A stretch of DNA of 64,000 nt from Aplectana chamaeleonis (lineage: Eukaryota > Nematoda > Chromadorea > Rhabditida > Cosmocercidae), in assembly GCA_029168955.1 (NCBI GenBank), contig JAPDOI010000215.1, positions 1,160,001 through 1,224,000 of the forward strand, written 5' to 3'. Shown here in pieces: positions 20,627-50,639 of this stretch. The position numbers and the translations under genes were made by a program. The notes beneath the pieces were generated by a model that worked only from the letters and a program-made list of their open reading frames with translations, was not told the origin of the DNA and searched no databases. Numbering within the stretch: position 1 is the stretch's first letter; each line of letters starts with the position of its first letter.

Positions 20627-21011
20627 TCGAATAGCCCCCCGCCACTAGGGTACTGCGCCTTAGTCGAACTGCTCGAACGGAAGAGATGATGTAGACAGTT
20701 GACAGATGACAGAAGGATGAGGCGAGGAATACGTAGGAACGATGAAAAGGTGATGAATAGCTACGATGAATATGGGTAGATGGTGGACAGATTATTGAAG
20801 AATCCACGGAGAAGGGTGGGGGGGGGGGGAAGAGGCCTCGAAGTGCAGCCGGGTATCGATTATTGATTACGCTGTGGTGATGGCGGCCGGGGTAAGAGAC
20901 GAAACCAGGCGCCGCCGCTCGTGACCAATGCAGTGAGCGAAATGACTTTGCGGACTGAACGCGATTGCGTAGATGAACTGTGTATGACCCGAATTCACGT
21001 ACTTGATTAAA

Positions 21012-21017
21012 TTTATT
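21012..21017 (-). terminator. Candidate polyadenylation signal of the minus-strand gene
   Basis: AATAAA on the minus strand, about 340 nt downstream of the stop codon at 21359-21361. It lies outside the LINE and the split MITE. Confidence 0.4.
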
Positions 21018-21358
21018 GCACTTTCATTGATTCTCGGATTATCAATGATATTTCATCACTGTGGGTTAATAACTTTGTGTTGAATTTAACGTTGTCTTCA
21101 GTGTGCTTGCAGATAAATATTCGTATCTGGATTCTTCCAAATAAATTTCGTATAGTTCAGCACTTCTCATGGAAGAGTCCGGCTACCTCTGCTAGTTCAT
21201 CTGTGATTCGAGACAAACATCGTTCATGACTTTTACAAAAGTTTATATGAGTTGTAACCAAGGTTACGGAAGGCACAAGTATTACAGGGATTGTGCACAC
21301 CATGAATATACCCATAGTAAAAAAACACTTGGTCACATTTCCAACTCAACAAATAGAA

Positions 21359-39464
<18,106 letters not shown>

Positions 39465-39780
39465 CTGTATGCAAAAAGTAGAACAATGAAATAATTTCCA
39501 TCTGTTCAGTGCAAGAATCCACGAAATTGCCAGCACACAAATTCTATTACAGCGCCGGGCAATCGCATCGAGACCACCCAAGACGAGGCCGACAGAAATC
39601 AAGACCTCACACTGAGCGAGCAATTGATTGCTGCGGTCGCGTCAGCGGGTGCTGGAGCACGACAGGGAGCAATTCAACATGTTGGTATCCATATTGCAAC
39701 GACGAAACCATGAAATGATCCTGACGCTCCTGGTTGAAGAGGTGTGATCATGGATACAGGTATTCCCACAACGCACCTCA

Positions 39781-39876
39781 GAAATCTAACACGGTATTGA
39801 AAATTAGGTGTAGTAATGAGACATTAAAATATATAATATCTCATTACACCTAATTTTGAATACCATGTTAGATTTC
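39781..39876. repeat. 96-bp near-perfect hairpin
   Basis: Arms of about 40 bp (GAAATCTAACA...GGTGTAGTAATGAGA and its inverse) surround a short AT loop. It lies upstream of the first visible exon of the minus-strand gene. A foldback MITE is most likely; the precursor-like shape is noted among the findings. Confidence 0.75.
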
Positions 39877-41096
39877 TCATATTAGACATTAAACTGATGA
39901 TAAGTTGTGCACAAATCCTAGTGGACTTTTCTAAACCAGGCCGATTTTGCTTTTCTTCCAGTGCTTGAAATCTACCTAATAAATCTCCCAGGTTCTCAAG
40001 TGTACTCATAGTGAGCTTGAAACGGGGATTACTTTGTTTGACCTGAGACTTTTTTTTCAAGAAATGGCAGCTCTATAAATCAAAAAGTGTCAGATGATGA
40101 GAAACGTCAGAATTATACTGGTACTTCAAGTAGAAAACTATGGTTGACAAACTTCGAAATTGACAGTGCTAATTTTCTGTAAAAAAACAGTGAAAATGCC
40201 AAAACACGTAGTTTGCAATATTTATGGACTTCAAGACGGTAGAAAAAACTCATATTAGACATTCAATTGATGAAAAGATATGCACAAATCCTAGTGGACT
40301 TTTCTGAACAAGGCCGATTTCGCTTTTCTTCCAGCAATTTTTTTGCATGTCATGCTCGAGGAAAATAGTTGGCTAAATTACGGTCAGTTTACATGAAATT
40401 TCTTCTTCATCAGCTTCGTTCACGAAATTAAATTATGTCAGCTATAGTAAATACTGGCCAAAAAAAAACTTTAAAAGTCATTCATCAGTACCCCATTGAG
40501 AATCAAGGGAAAAAAATCTTCACCCTTTATACGCTTTTTGTTGGCAAGCACTGTATGTAGAAAAAAGTCGGTAAACGGACTGCAGACTCGGTGCTATGTG
40601 GGAAAGGGGGGGGTACCAGGGCTGGGCACACATGCCGGCATACCGATTCTGAATATGCACCCCCCTTAGCTTGGTAATTTTTAGGCACCCCCTTATGGGA
40701 AATAGAAATCGGCTGTTTTCCGAATAGCTGGACAGCCATGATCTTGACTTCCTGATTTTAATAAACAAGAATGTAAAAAAAAACATTGAATAGAGAAAAT
40801 TCTGAAATGGCAACAAAAAGGGTAGTGTAATTTCTGAACTTCAAAACAACCCCATGAGGAAAATTTGTTAGTAAGACGGTAAGTTGTGAAAAAAGATAAA
40901 ACAATTTTCATTACAAAACAATTGAGTAATTACAATAAACAGAACTACTACTACTGCGATAATTAATGTTTTCTGTCGAATGTTTTCATAAACCTATGAA
41001 GGATTAGTTAATCTGTGTTTCATTGTTCTGTTGTGGAAATCAGAACTATTTTGTGTTGTGGAACAATGTTAGGATTCATGTGATTCGTAGGGAGTA

Positions 41097-41972
41097 GAAA
41101 ACCCGAGTTTTACCCTCCTAGAATGCCGCTATCCCTTAAAAAATCGGCTTGCCGTGCGATACGGTGTTTGTACGCAGCTACACTACGCACACGGGAATGG
41201 ACGCGCACACAATATTAATAAAAAATGTATTTTATTACAGAACGGGGAGGAGAAAAGCATTGAAACTGAAGGAAATGGAAGATGGTAAAGGTACTCTATT
41301 CTGGATGTAATCACTTTAGAAATTTAATGTAAATAAACAAAGTTAGAGCGGGTGTAAATATTTAGCTGTGATAAGGTTCATTCAAACGAACCTAGTTGAT
41401 CAAAACTAGCATTAAACTGAGAGCAAAGGACATTGTGAGAAAGAAGAGAATCTGGCGAACATTTTAGCATCAATGTGACCGGTTTTTAATGTGATTTAAG
41501 GACCTTAAATCTCGTCCCGGTTTTACCCCGAAGACCGGGACAAAACCGGGACGAGTTTTAAGGTCCTTAAATCACATTGAATATCAAACATATTGCTATT
41601 AAAATGTTTGCCAGATTCTCCTCTTTCTCGCAATGCTCTTAGTTCTCATGTTTATGGGTTTTTTTAATCAACTAGGTTCATTTGAATGAACCTTATTATG
41701 TCCAAAAAATTCACTCCGCTCCAACATAGTTTGTTTACATTAAATTTCTACACTGTATACATTGAAAGAATCCTATTTCTGCCTGCTTCCATTTACTCCA
41801 GTTTCAATCATTTTATCCGCCTGGTTCTGTAATAAAATGCATTTTTTAAATTAATATTGCGTGCGCGTCCACTCCAGTGCGCGTTGTGTAGCTGCGGACA
41901 AACACCAGATCGCACGGCTAGCCTAGTTTACGAGAGATTGCGGCATTCAAGGTGAATAAAACTCGGGTTTTT
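41097..41972. repeat. Near 880-bp palindrome
   Basis: Two arms of about 430 bp are inverted and alignable throughout. Matching landmarks include AACCCGAGTTTTA at the tips, GCAGCTACAC, GGACGCGCAC, TTTTATTACAGAAC and GAACCTAGTTGAT. The central part (41489-41555) is almost perfect, with CTCGTCCCGG around a short spacer. TA occurs at each outer boundary. It is a foldback-type element nested inside the 2.35 kb TIR element. Confidence 0.8.
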
Positions 41973-42190
41973 ATGATCAGGGTACTTCTCAATGAGGACG
42001 GCACGGTCATTCGCTTCTTTCATAGTAACTTGCAGTCTTCAATTTTTACAGCTGGCGCTCTTCATAAGTCACATTCTCATGAATAAAAATCTATTGACTA
42101 GTTGTGATGCTGACTGTGCTATCTGTACTGTTAAACTGTCGAAATAAAGCCTAGCCTGAAATCCTGAAATAAAGCTCTGCTCGGACGAGT

Positions 42191-42310
42191 CCGGGCAGAG
42201 CAAGCAGCGGAGCGGTCGGTCATGGCAAAGTATAACAGTGATAAGAAGATTTTGACATGATAAGCCCGATAAGCCTTGCTTCGTCCGGCTCAAAATGAGC
42301 GACCTAGGCT
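42191..42310 (-). repeat. Fragment matching the 3' region of the Penelope-like element
   Basis: GCAAGCAGCGGAGCGGTCGG and CCCGATAAGCCT match 57930-58010 (and the inverted 59620-59700). It is a separate partial copy inside the 2.35 kb element. Confidence 0.6.
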
Positions 42311-42759
42311 ATACATCAGTTCGCTAATCTTTTTTCGAACTTGAATGATAGTTTTCCTGGGCGCTGTCTTAGTATCTTTGCCTCGAATCGGTAGGCACCC
42401 GCGTAATCAATGAACGTTGCATCAAAGAAACATGACACCACATCAATCCTTACTTGCTACAAGATAGCAGAGTGGTGTTTATTCCTTCATCGAAACAAAC
42501 TTTGACAGCAACTATGAATTATTGCGAACACAACCTGCATCTCTATCAATACTTTGATTTCTTTCAGTGTTCGACTCAAAAAGCGGGGAAGAAGATATGA
42601 CAAATCAGAAGAATAGTGCGTATTATTTTTTTCCTGAAATTCGACAGAACATGCACTTCGTTCTTTTTTTGGTGTTCGGTTTAGGCACCCCCCTTTGCCC
42701 TCTCTGCAACGTCTAATATGCACCCTCCTAAGGTTAAGCGGGACGCGTGCCCAGCCCTG

Positions 42760-42905
42760 GGGGGCACTATGGCGCGATGGACTTGGCCACGCCCATTTTA
42801 CTGTGCCGCACTAGATTTGAGCACCTACCCGGGGTTTCCCTCCCCTGCCAAAATCAGGAGTCATTGCGGCACGGAAAAATGGGCGTGGCCAAATGCGATA
42901 CAACA
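42760..42905. mobile_element. Short palindromic MITE nested near the right TIR
   Basis: TTGGCCACGCCCATTTT and AAAAATGGGCGTGGCCAA face each other around GTGCCGCA/TGCGGCAC. It separates two parts of the right end of the 2.35 kb element, so it came in later. Confidence 0.65.
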
Positions 42906-43230
42906 GTGCCCCCCCCCCCCTTCCCACATAGCACCGCAGACTCGTGTGTAGCACTCCAAATAACCCATAGAAAAACATTTTGGGCCATTTCTATCGTAAC
43001 GTTCCGGAAATCATCAAAAGTCACATTTTGCCCCGAAATTTTCCCCCGATTGCAGGCTTTGAACGAATTTAGTGGAAAACTTTGGAAGTTTACGAATAAA
43101 CCTCAGATTCGTGACCTCAGACACAGCGAACAACCTCCAAGGGTAAGTTTTGAGTCAAACCCGAATCATTTTTCTTGATCGCTCTCAAAACTCCCGTAAC
43201 CGGTGAAGGTAAACAAACGCTCAACCGACA

Positions 43231-44355
43231 ATCCGTGCCACTCCAGAACGCTATCACTCTACGCTAAGTTCGAAGAATCTTATTGTGCCAGTCATCTATC
43301 CCTTTAGAACGGACTGTCAAGCGGCAGCAAAAATACTCGGAAACGGTTACAATGCAAACTTCGAACGCTTCTGTTTAGTGTTCTAAACCAAAATTTCATT
43401 CACAGTAATGGTTTTCGCGGTGGCGCTTCGTCATGTTTCCTTACTGGAGAAGTCTAAGGCTTTTTTGAAATCGGTTTAATGAAATTTCATCTCGATTTAA
43501 GATTCGTGAATTCATGACCGATTCATATATCCAATGTTTGAATGCTTCCCGTCACCTACCCAATTTCTAAACTAAACCTGAAATTATCAAGACGATTCGA
43601 AGGGATGGGGGCTCTATTTGCACCGAGGGAGGAGTTGCCTCACTTTTCGCGGCTGCAATTCAACTCGGGACCACTCCGCTAGCACTGAATAGCGTAACAT
43701 GTCGAACTGGAAAATGGGACAACTCCTCCCTCTGTGTGGAGAGAGCCCCTATCCCCGATTCGAACGCTTTATCCTACAAGGAAGGTGCGTTTAGTGGTAA
43801 ACGCATTTGCGAAAACGACTGGTATTTTTAGATTCTCTTGAGCCTCAATAGTAAAACTGTGCAGTATGCCGCCCCGAGCTACAGGTTCCAAGAAGTTATG
43901 AGCGTTTTTGAAGCTTCGCGAAAAAGCATTTTCCGAGGTGTTTCAAAAAATTCTCTCCGATTTTCCTCAAAACTTGTACGTGGGGATAATCTAGGACGGT
44001 GAAGACGAATCTGGAGTCCGTTTGTCGAAATTCTCAGGTTTACTGTAGGTTACGATCATGTCATTTAGGGGGAAAAACCCACCATAGTATTTTGGAAATC
44101 GACAAACGGACATCAAATTCGTATTCCTCCCCCTGTATAACCCCCTTGTACAAATTTTGAGTCAAATCTGAGACTCATCAAACGACCGTATACCCACGGT
44201 AATGTACCGTAATGTGCGGAAAATCGGCAAACGGACCTCATACTCAAATTACCCTCAGAGAATGATTTTGAGACACATCTGTCGAAGAAATTCGCAAATC
44301 TCGAGAGCGGCATTTTGCCCTCAAAATTTTCCCCCGCTGGGATGCTTCAAACGAA
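43231..44355. other. No gene seen
   Basis: Non-coding sequence with repeated short phrases (for example TTTTGAGTCAAA, CCGAAATTTTCCCCC) shared with 42990-43150. A small inverted pair around 43600-43760 (GAGGGAGGAGTTG / CAACTCCTCCCTC) is present. Confidence 0.3.
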
Positions 44356-44847
44356 TTAAAGGCACAGTACACCCTCAGATATGAATTTTGAGATTTTCAT
44401 TTAATTGTGTAGCAGACCCCTCCTGTTAAACACGTGCCAAATGCGAGATCTCAATTTCTCCAAATAAGCGAGATATAAGCGACCACCACAGGCCCGACCC
44501 CCTTCACTCACCACCACAGGCCCGACCCCCTAACAGACTTTCGAGCTTGATAGCGGATCGATGGATGGATGAATTCCAATAAGTCGTCGTTCTTCGGTCC
44601 ACTGCCGGACTGTCTTCTTATCCTGGCTCGCTCTCGCGCAACAATTGCGAATGAAGAGAAATACAGGCCTAAGACAACTCGTCCACCAATTTTTCACCCT
44701 CAAAATCTAGAGCACTTTGAAGAGGCATAACTCTGTTCAAAGAGGGTCCTAGACGATTTCATAGATATCACTGTGATCAGCGTGTGACTCTCTCAAAGAC
44801 AAGCATGAAATCTGAAAATAAATTTTTTGGGTGTCCTGTGCCTTTAA
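44356..44847. mobile_element. MITE of the TTAAAGGCACAG family, copy 2
   Basis: The partner of 5700-6191, with equal length (492 bp) and ends TTAAAGGCACAG and CTGTGCCTTTAA. The TTAAAGG/CCTTTAA symmetry would fit a TTA or TTAA target. Confidence 0.75.
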
Positions 44848-45589
44848 GCCGAAAACTTTGGAAAAGCGAAAAATAAACCTCAGAGTCGTGATCAGCGCCC
44901 CCCCCCCAAAAAAAAAAACCCTGGGAGAATTTCAAGTCAAACCGGGTACATTTTCCTGAAGCGCTTTCAGAACCCTAATCGATATAATTAACCGCTTAAT
45001 CGAAAATCTGCTTAGGTCCAAAACGCTGTCAGTCTGTACAAAGTTCGGGAAACGTGCTTTCGCCCAAACTTTGCTCAGACGGGTTGTTTTGGGCGCTGAA
45101 CACAATTATGAGGCCCGTTTCCAGATTTTCGAAAGTTTACTGAGCGTTCTGGAAGGTAGAGAATGCACAAAAACTACCGTTTCGAGCTTACAACTTCTCG
45201 GAACCAGCGTCTCGGAACGAAGTATTGCGCAAGTTTACTTTCGATGCCCAAGAGATACTAGCAATACGATTCGTTTCCGCAGATCCGACACACGCTCTGT
45301 ATACTCAGACACTCGTGGCGTCCAACGGGTGGTTGACACGTCACCCTTGTGGCTTACCGGTCGCTGGGTGGTTTGACTGCAAAGGGCGGATCGACTGTCT
45401 GTCGACCGTTATGTGTCCGATCGACTGTCTGTCGACCGAGGTCCACAGACAGTCGACCACCCATCGACCGGTAGCATGGGATGACGTCACTTCGTCGTTT
45501 TCTCACCTTTGTCCGCGTATTGACGTCCAAAACTTCTGACCCCAGGACCCGCTGCACCGCCAATTGTTCGGCGCCGAATTTTTCGTTTC

Positions 45590-46690
45590 GGTTGTCCTCG
45601 TGATTCTGAGGGATTAATTTCCCATTTCTTCCACGTCCGTTTTGAAATTTTCAAGTTTTCAATTCCTTTCTATATCCTGACTAGTTATTAAAACATGAAG
45701 CTTTTCTTTCATTTATTAATTCGGTGAAGAATTTCTCCGTTTTCGTTGATTTGTTGTTTGGAAGAAATTTCCGATCCTTTCCATGACCTTTTTGAATTTT
45801 TGGAGTTTCCGAATCTTGCTTTATACTGACTCGAATTCGAAACGGAAAGTTTTTCTTTTATTTCTTGATTCGGAGTCTGAGATTTAATTTTGGTTGATTT
45901 TTTAATGGGAAGTTTCCGATTTCCGATTTTTTGCACGTCCTCTTTGAATTTTGGAGTTTCCGATTCTTTCCATATCTCGACTCGATATCGGAACGGGAAT
46001 TTTTTTCATTTCTTGATTCGTCTTTCCAATCTTCACATTTTGGTTGATTTCTTGAGAGTAAAGGAAAATTTCCGATTCCTTCCGCGTCCTTTTTTAAATT
46101 TTCAAGTTTTCGATTGCTTTCTATATCCTGACTCGCTATTAAAACATGACGTTTTTTTCATTTCTTGATTCAGCGTTGAATTTCTCATTTTTGTTGATTT
46201 GTTGTTTTTGGAAAAATTTTCAGATGTCCGATTCTTTTTTTATGATCATTTAAAGTTCGGAGTTTCTCATTCTTTCCTTATACTGACTCGAAATCGCAAC
46301 GGAAAATTCTTTCATTTCTTGATTCGTCTTCCCAATCATAACAGTTTGGTTGATTTCTTGCTCATGAAGAAGCATTTCCGCTACCTTCCATATCCTTTTT
46401 GAGTTTCTGAGTTTCAGATTCTTCCCATACGCTGACATGATATGGACACAGGAACGTTTTTCGCTGCTTGATGTTGGGTCGAAATTCTAATTTTGGTTGA
46501 TTTCTGGATCTTGAAATAAACGTTCCGATTTCTTCCATGTCCTCTCCGATTGCTGGGATTTTCTATTTCTTTCCACATCCTGACTCGATACGAAAGCAGA
46601 AAATTTTTCCTTTTTAATCGGCGTCAGATTATTCTTTTTGGTTGATTTCCTGAAGGAAAAAATCGATTTTTGTCTTTTTACAATGCTGGA
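45590..46690. repeat. ~150-bp AT-rich tandem repeat, about seven copies
   Basis: CATTTCTTGATTCG-type anchors occur near 45710, 45855, 46008, 46160, 46313 and 46460. Each is followed by TTTTGGTTGATTTCTTG and TTTCCGATTCTTTCCAT phrases. The units are diverged. Short open frames across it are by-products. Confidence 0.7.
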
Positions 46691-46699
46691 GTTCTTGTT

Positions 46700-49600
46700 T
46701 TATTGCGTGGAGAAATGAGCAGTTACATGGCTTTGTTTCTGATTTTTCATTTTGCGTTGCATTCTCATTTTTCCTGGATGCTTTTGATTACAAGTGAGAC
46801 CCATTTGGAAAAACAACAGGAAATAAAATAAACTGATTGAAAACTATTCAAAACATAAGGGATCTAATTCAGACCTTCTAATTCGGACGGGTCTTGTGCG
46901 CCCGCATTCTCGCCGTTTGCCAATCATGGCAGCCTCGGCATCAGGGGTGTGCGGCAAAGGAATTTGGAATTTCGGCAAACGGCAACGGCAAACCCCGAAA
47001 ATGGCCGGCAAGCGGCGAAACGGCAAAAGCTGTTCTGTGCTATGTATAATACACCCACATTTGATTACTCGTGTGGTGAACCATGCAATATCTGCCAGTT
47101 ACTATGTATCTGGCGTTTAACTAGCCTTTATAGGAAGAGAAAATCCCATATATCAAAAGCTACTTAAGAGCCTCAGGTGATCAGGGAATTACAGTAGCGC
47201 TGTTTTGTGTGTGATAGTATAGGAGCCTGTATCAAATTCAACGAGGCCGTTTGATTGCGCGACCCAGCCTATTCGATCCGGGCACATGCAGCAAAGCGTA
47301 AGCAAGCTTGGTGCGGTTAGAGTGTGCGCCGACTCAAAGACTGTGGCCGATAACGGCACCGCAATCAGGTGGGAATGGATGGATGAATAAGCGTTGATTG
47401 GTCGACATTTTCGGAGGAAGACAGTCCATACCGCGATCACCAGCGCGCGGTTTAGGTTACGACTGGAGCCACTCACAATGTTTACTGTTATTAACAAGTA
47501 GTAGGTTCAGGGTTCCTTATTTCGCTCATCTAAAAATACGCTCAAAGTGTTTCCCTTTTAAAGCTACAGGAGTGGAGTGAGACTACCCTGAATGAATGCA
47601 GTGAACACGACAAAAGCAGCCTTGGAATTTTCACCGGGAATCAAGAGCTGAGTGGCATTTCGATCGAATACACAGAATGAGAGGAACCCAGTGACAATTC
47701 GACTGGTACATGCGACGCGCGCGACGGAAAGTCTGTGCGCCCACGTCGTCGCTAGAGAGCCGCGCACAGTGCGCTTAGCCAGCCGACTGCTCTTGGGCGT
47801 TTCCTATGCTGTGTATTCGGCCAACAACCGGCACGAGGCCCAATACAACAATAATGTCGGCTAAAAAACAAACAATAAATCACTCTATACGCCCCCAAAA
47901 CATGAATGCGGTGTGCTCGCCCCACCCACTTTCCCTGTGGCTACCGAGGACGTGGGTGGGGCGAGCAAACCACATTCAAGTTTCTTGGCCGTATATTGCA
48001 ATCGATTGCTCGTTTTGAGCCGGTTTTTGACACTGTTGTTGCAATGGGCCTTGGACACTTTAATTCCAGGTGAAAATTTCGAAGACGCTCCCACCCAGGG
48101 GATTCAACCCCTTGAAAAAAATCAAAGATTTTCTTACACCCGTGTCAGAAATGCCCTTTAAAATCGTCGGGTTATCCTTGTTGAAAATGGGCGGAGGCGC
48201 TCCAGACCTGATCGAATGGAGATATTAAAAGGATGGTTGGAACGGATTACATCGTGAATAAGCTCCTAATAACGATAAATATCCATGTCAAGATCATTTC
48301 TAACATCGGCATGGATCAAGCTTAGCTTTGGGTCTGGATTGCCCTGCACAAATAACAAAGCGCCTTTATTTCGATATGTGTGAAGGCATTACAAGGAGTC
48401 CCGAGTGTTTTTGCTCAAAACGGAGTTTGGATGTATGTGTCGGAGGCAGGCATGTGCGAAAAACTTTGAAACCGAAAAAACCGAAAAAAAAATTGTCTTT
48501 TGAAGCGTCTTGTTTTGGGTCTTTGATTGAAAATACAAGGCAACGTAATCGAAAAGCTTCGAATAATGGCAGAATCATGTTTTCTTAGTGAAACAAAAGC
48601 ATACGCAATCAACGTATCAATGTGAGCAATTTTACCCTTGTTGCAGTGTTGAATCCTGACAAAATTGCAGCGCTGAACACCCTCTAAAAGTCTTATTGTG
48701 AACTTTTTGTTCAAAACTGCGGTAGTTCTCTGAACAATCATGTCTACGTTTTTTCGAGTTTTTCATCAAAACTCTGGGCTCAAATGTCGTCCTTAACTTT
48801 ATGAAAAAACCGAATTCGTAGAAGTTGAAAATCGTGGGCAAGTCACAGATCAAAACGGAACAAACGCTGCACAGAGATGAACATCAAGTGATCTTGTCGA
48901 GGTCAGCACTGACCAGTAGCTCAGTCTCTCGGCGCTATTGGACGTTAATGGCCGCGACGCAATCACACGCATTGAGTCGTGATGTCTACACAGGGGTTAG
49001 GTTCAACCAATTTTGCTGGACGGAACTATACATGATGCCGCTCGCCCAAGAATGTTTTCATTCGCGGTTTTTTTTTGGTATGGATCGATAGAGGGAGCAG
49101 AAAAAAAACGCTCAAAAACTATGGGCCTTTAAAGAGCAATTCTCGACGTCTTTTTCATGAAAATTTTGAACGAAAACGAAATTCCTGACCTTGAAGCAGT
49201 GTTCGCATTATATTTCACTTTTCATGTCTCAACCGTTTAAGGAAGGTCTGGTGCCCTATACAGCAAGGCATGCTTGAAGGGAACGTGAAAACCGTGTTTT
49301 TGTGCTAAAAGAGGGCCACTTTAGCTTGCGTTGACTTTTGAGCGTGGAGGAATCGACCGCTTTGAAGGATGTTACCTAAGGGGACATTAGGCGTTTCGGT
49401 GACCTCAGAACGCCTGTTTGCATCCGTTATTTTGCCGCTCCTGGCTTTCTACGGTTTTTTCGACACTGGGAGCCTAGGATCCTTCTCGCCTATCATTTCA
49501 CTGTGGAAAGTCAACGAGGATGATCATCGTGAACGCTGCCTTTAAGGGGATCATTTTTAAGCAGGAGGTGTCGGCTTGAAAACGTCTTTTACCCAAGTCT

Positions 49601-50600
49601 TGAGACCCTCTACCAAAAGAACGTGAGGGCAAGTTTCTAAGTTCCATATATGGGCTCTATCAACGTCAGCGCACCCACACTATCGTCATTTTTGCATTGC
49701 CTGAAGACATACAGGCGGCTTACTCTGTAGTCGTGTGCGGAAGAAATTTCTTAATCGAATTCTATACTTTTCATTAATTTTGAAGAAATTCAATAATCGA
49801 TCAATTTTTGAGAAACGTTGGTAAAACGTGCACAGATCGATGGTAAACCTCCAGACGCATTTATGCTTCAAGTTTTACGCCTGTGCGTTATCAGGTAAAC
49901 GAAAAAAGTGGCGCCAATTCAGCTATCTTGGACTTCGACCAGAGCAAAAAATGGATTTCGGCAATTTGTCTTCGCGTTTTTTTTTCAATAATGGGTCCAA
50001 AGACTTCAGCTATGACACGTTTTCAAGCAGACACCCTCTGCTTCGAAATGACCCCATTGGCGCAGTTCTTAACGGTCACATGGGGGAACGAGAAACATTT
50101 ACCGAAGCCGACTCAATGACGAGCTCTACTGTGAAAAATCGCGGACCCTTTAAGCTTCCGCTCACTATTTCTTTCAAAAACCATTCTGCGCTCCAAAACT
50201 TCGTGCAGTACGAACGAGAGGTCTGGTGAAAAGAACAGACCACTCAAGAGGATTAGCGACGGGCAAATGTGGGCTTGGCAAGGCTAGAAATTTCGTCACC
50301 ATATCTAAAGCGCACCCTGTAGTAGTAAGTGAATGAAGTGTATGTGAATAAAGGGGTGTAATTGCTTTTCCCTTTCTTTGCTTGATTGCTTTTCATTCAT
50401 ATTTTTCCCGTTAGTGGTCACAGTATATGACTGTCAACTCGTACCATCAAATAATCAGAAGAAATATTCAAAAATTTGAAAAATCATTCTGAAAATTTGA
50501 AAATTTTGCTCTTTGAGTATATTCGAAAAAGCGAAGTTCCAGAATTCAGGCCGTACTGATCAAGTACACTTGATCTGCCACAAGTTTCCGGTGTTCACCA
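46700..50600. other. Region without supported genes
   Basis: Contains a palindromic MITE (47901-47978, arms GTGCTCGCCCCACCCAC / GTGGGTGGGGCGAGC) and a TTAAAGGCA-family element (49191-49545, ends GAAGCAGTGTTCGC / GAACGCTGCCTTTAA). Otherwise it has only short, unconnected frames. Confidence 0.5.
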
Positions 50601-50639
50601 CTCTAAACACTTCCCTTGTTAGCAAATTTTATAATGTGT

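Larger units (their letters stand above)
16453..20947 (-). mobile_element. Full-length CR1/Jockey-like non-LTR retrotransposon
   Basis: About 4.5 kb on the minus strand with a 5' UTR containing a G tract, ORF1, ORF2, a short 3' UTR with AATAAA, and a CAAAAA-type 3' tail next to 16453. Its limits are set by the flanking MITE that it interrupts. Both ORFs are intact, so the copy could be young and active. No clear target-site duplication is visible at the junctions. Confidence 0.8.
16250..20986. mobile_element. Palindromic MITE split by a LINE insertion
   Basis: The MITE starts ACAGTTCATCTACACAATCG at 16250. Its left arm folds back on 16420-16452, and the remainder of the right arm (TTGCGGACTGAACGCG to GATGAACTGT) lies at 20948-20986. 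Removing 16453-20947 restores a near-symmetric palindrome of about 240 bp. The innermost part (16335-16405) is a near-perfect hairpin containing ACCCGGGCGG. Confidence 0.75.
40590..42935. mobile_element. 2.35 kb TIR element with an 8-bp target duplication
   Basis: The ends GGTGCTATGTGGGAA and TTCCCACATAGCACC are perfect inverted repeats followed by G/C runs. GCAGACTC flanks both sides (40582-40589 and 42936-42943), and the uninterrupted repeat at 53310-53330 carries GCAGATTC once. An 8-bp duplication with GG ends would suit a Merlin-like or hAT-like element. No transposase is visible. A further inner inverted pair (CCAGGGCTGGGCAC) lies near both ends, at 40617 and 42745. Confidence 0.75.
39984..43230. 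repeat. Dispersed repeat A, copy 1, split by an insertion
   Basis: 39984-40589 aligns with 52703-53325, and 42936-43230 continues the alignment to about 53585. Removing 40590-42943 restores one repeat of about 0.9 kb like the intact copy. Within it, about 39875-39965 and 40250-40335 are an internal direct duplication. Confidence 0.75.
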
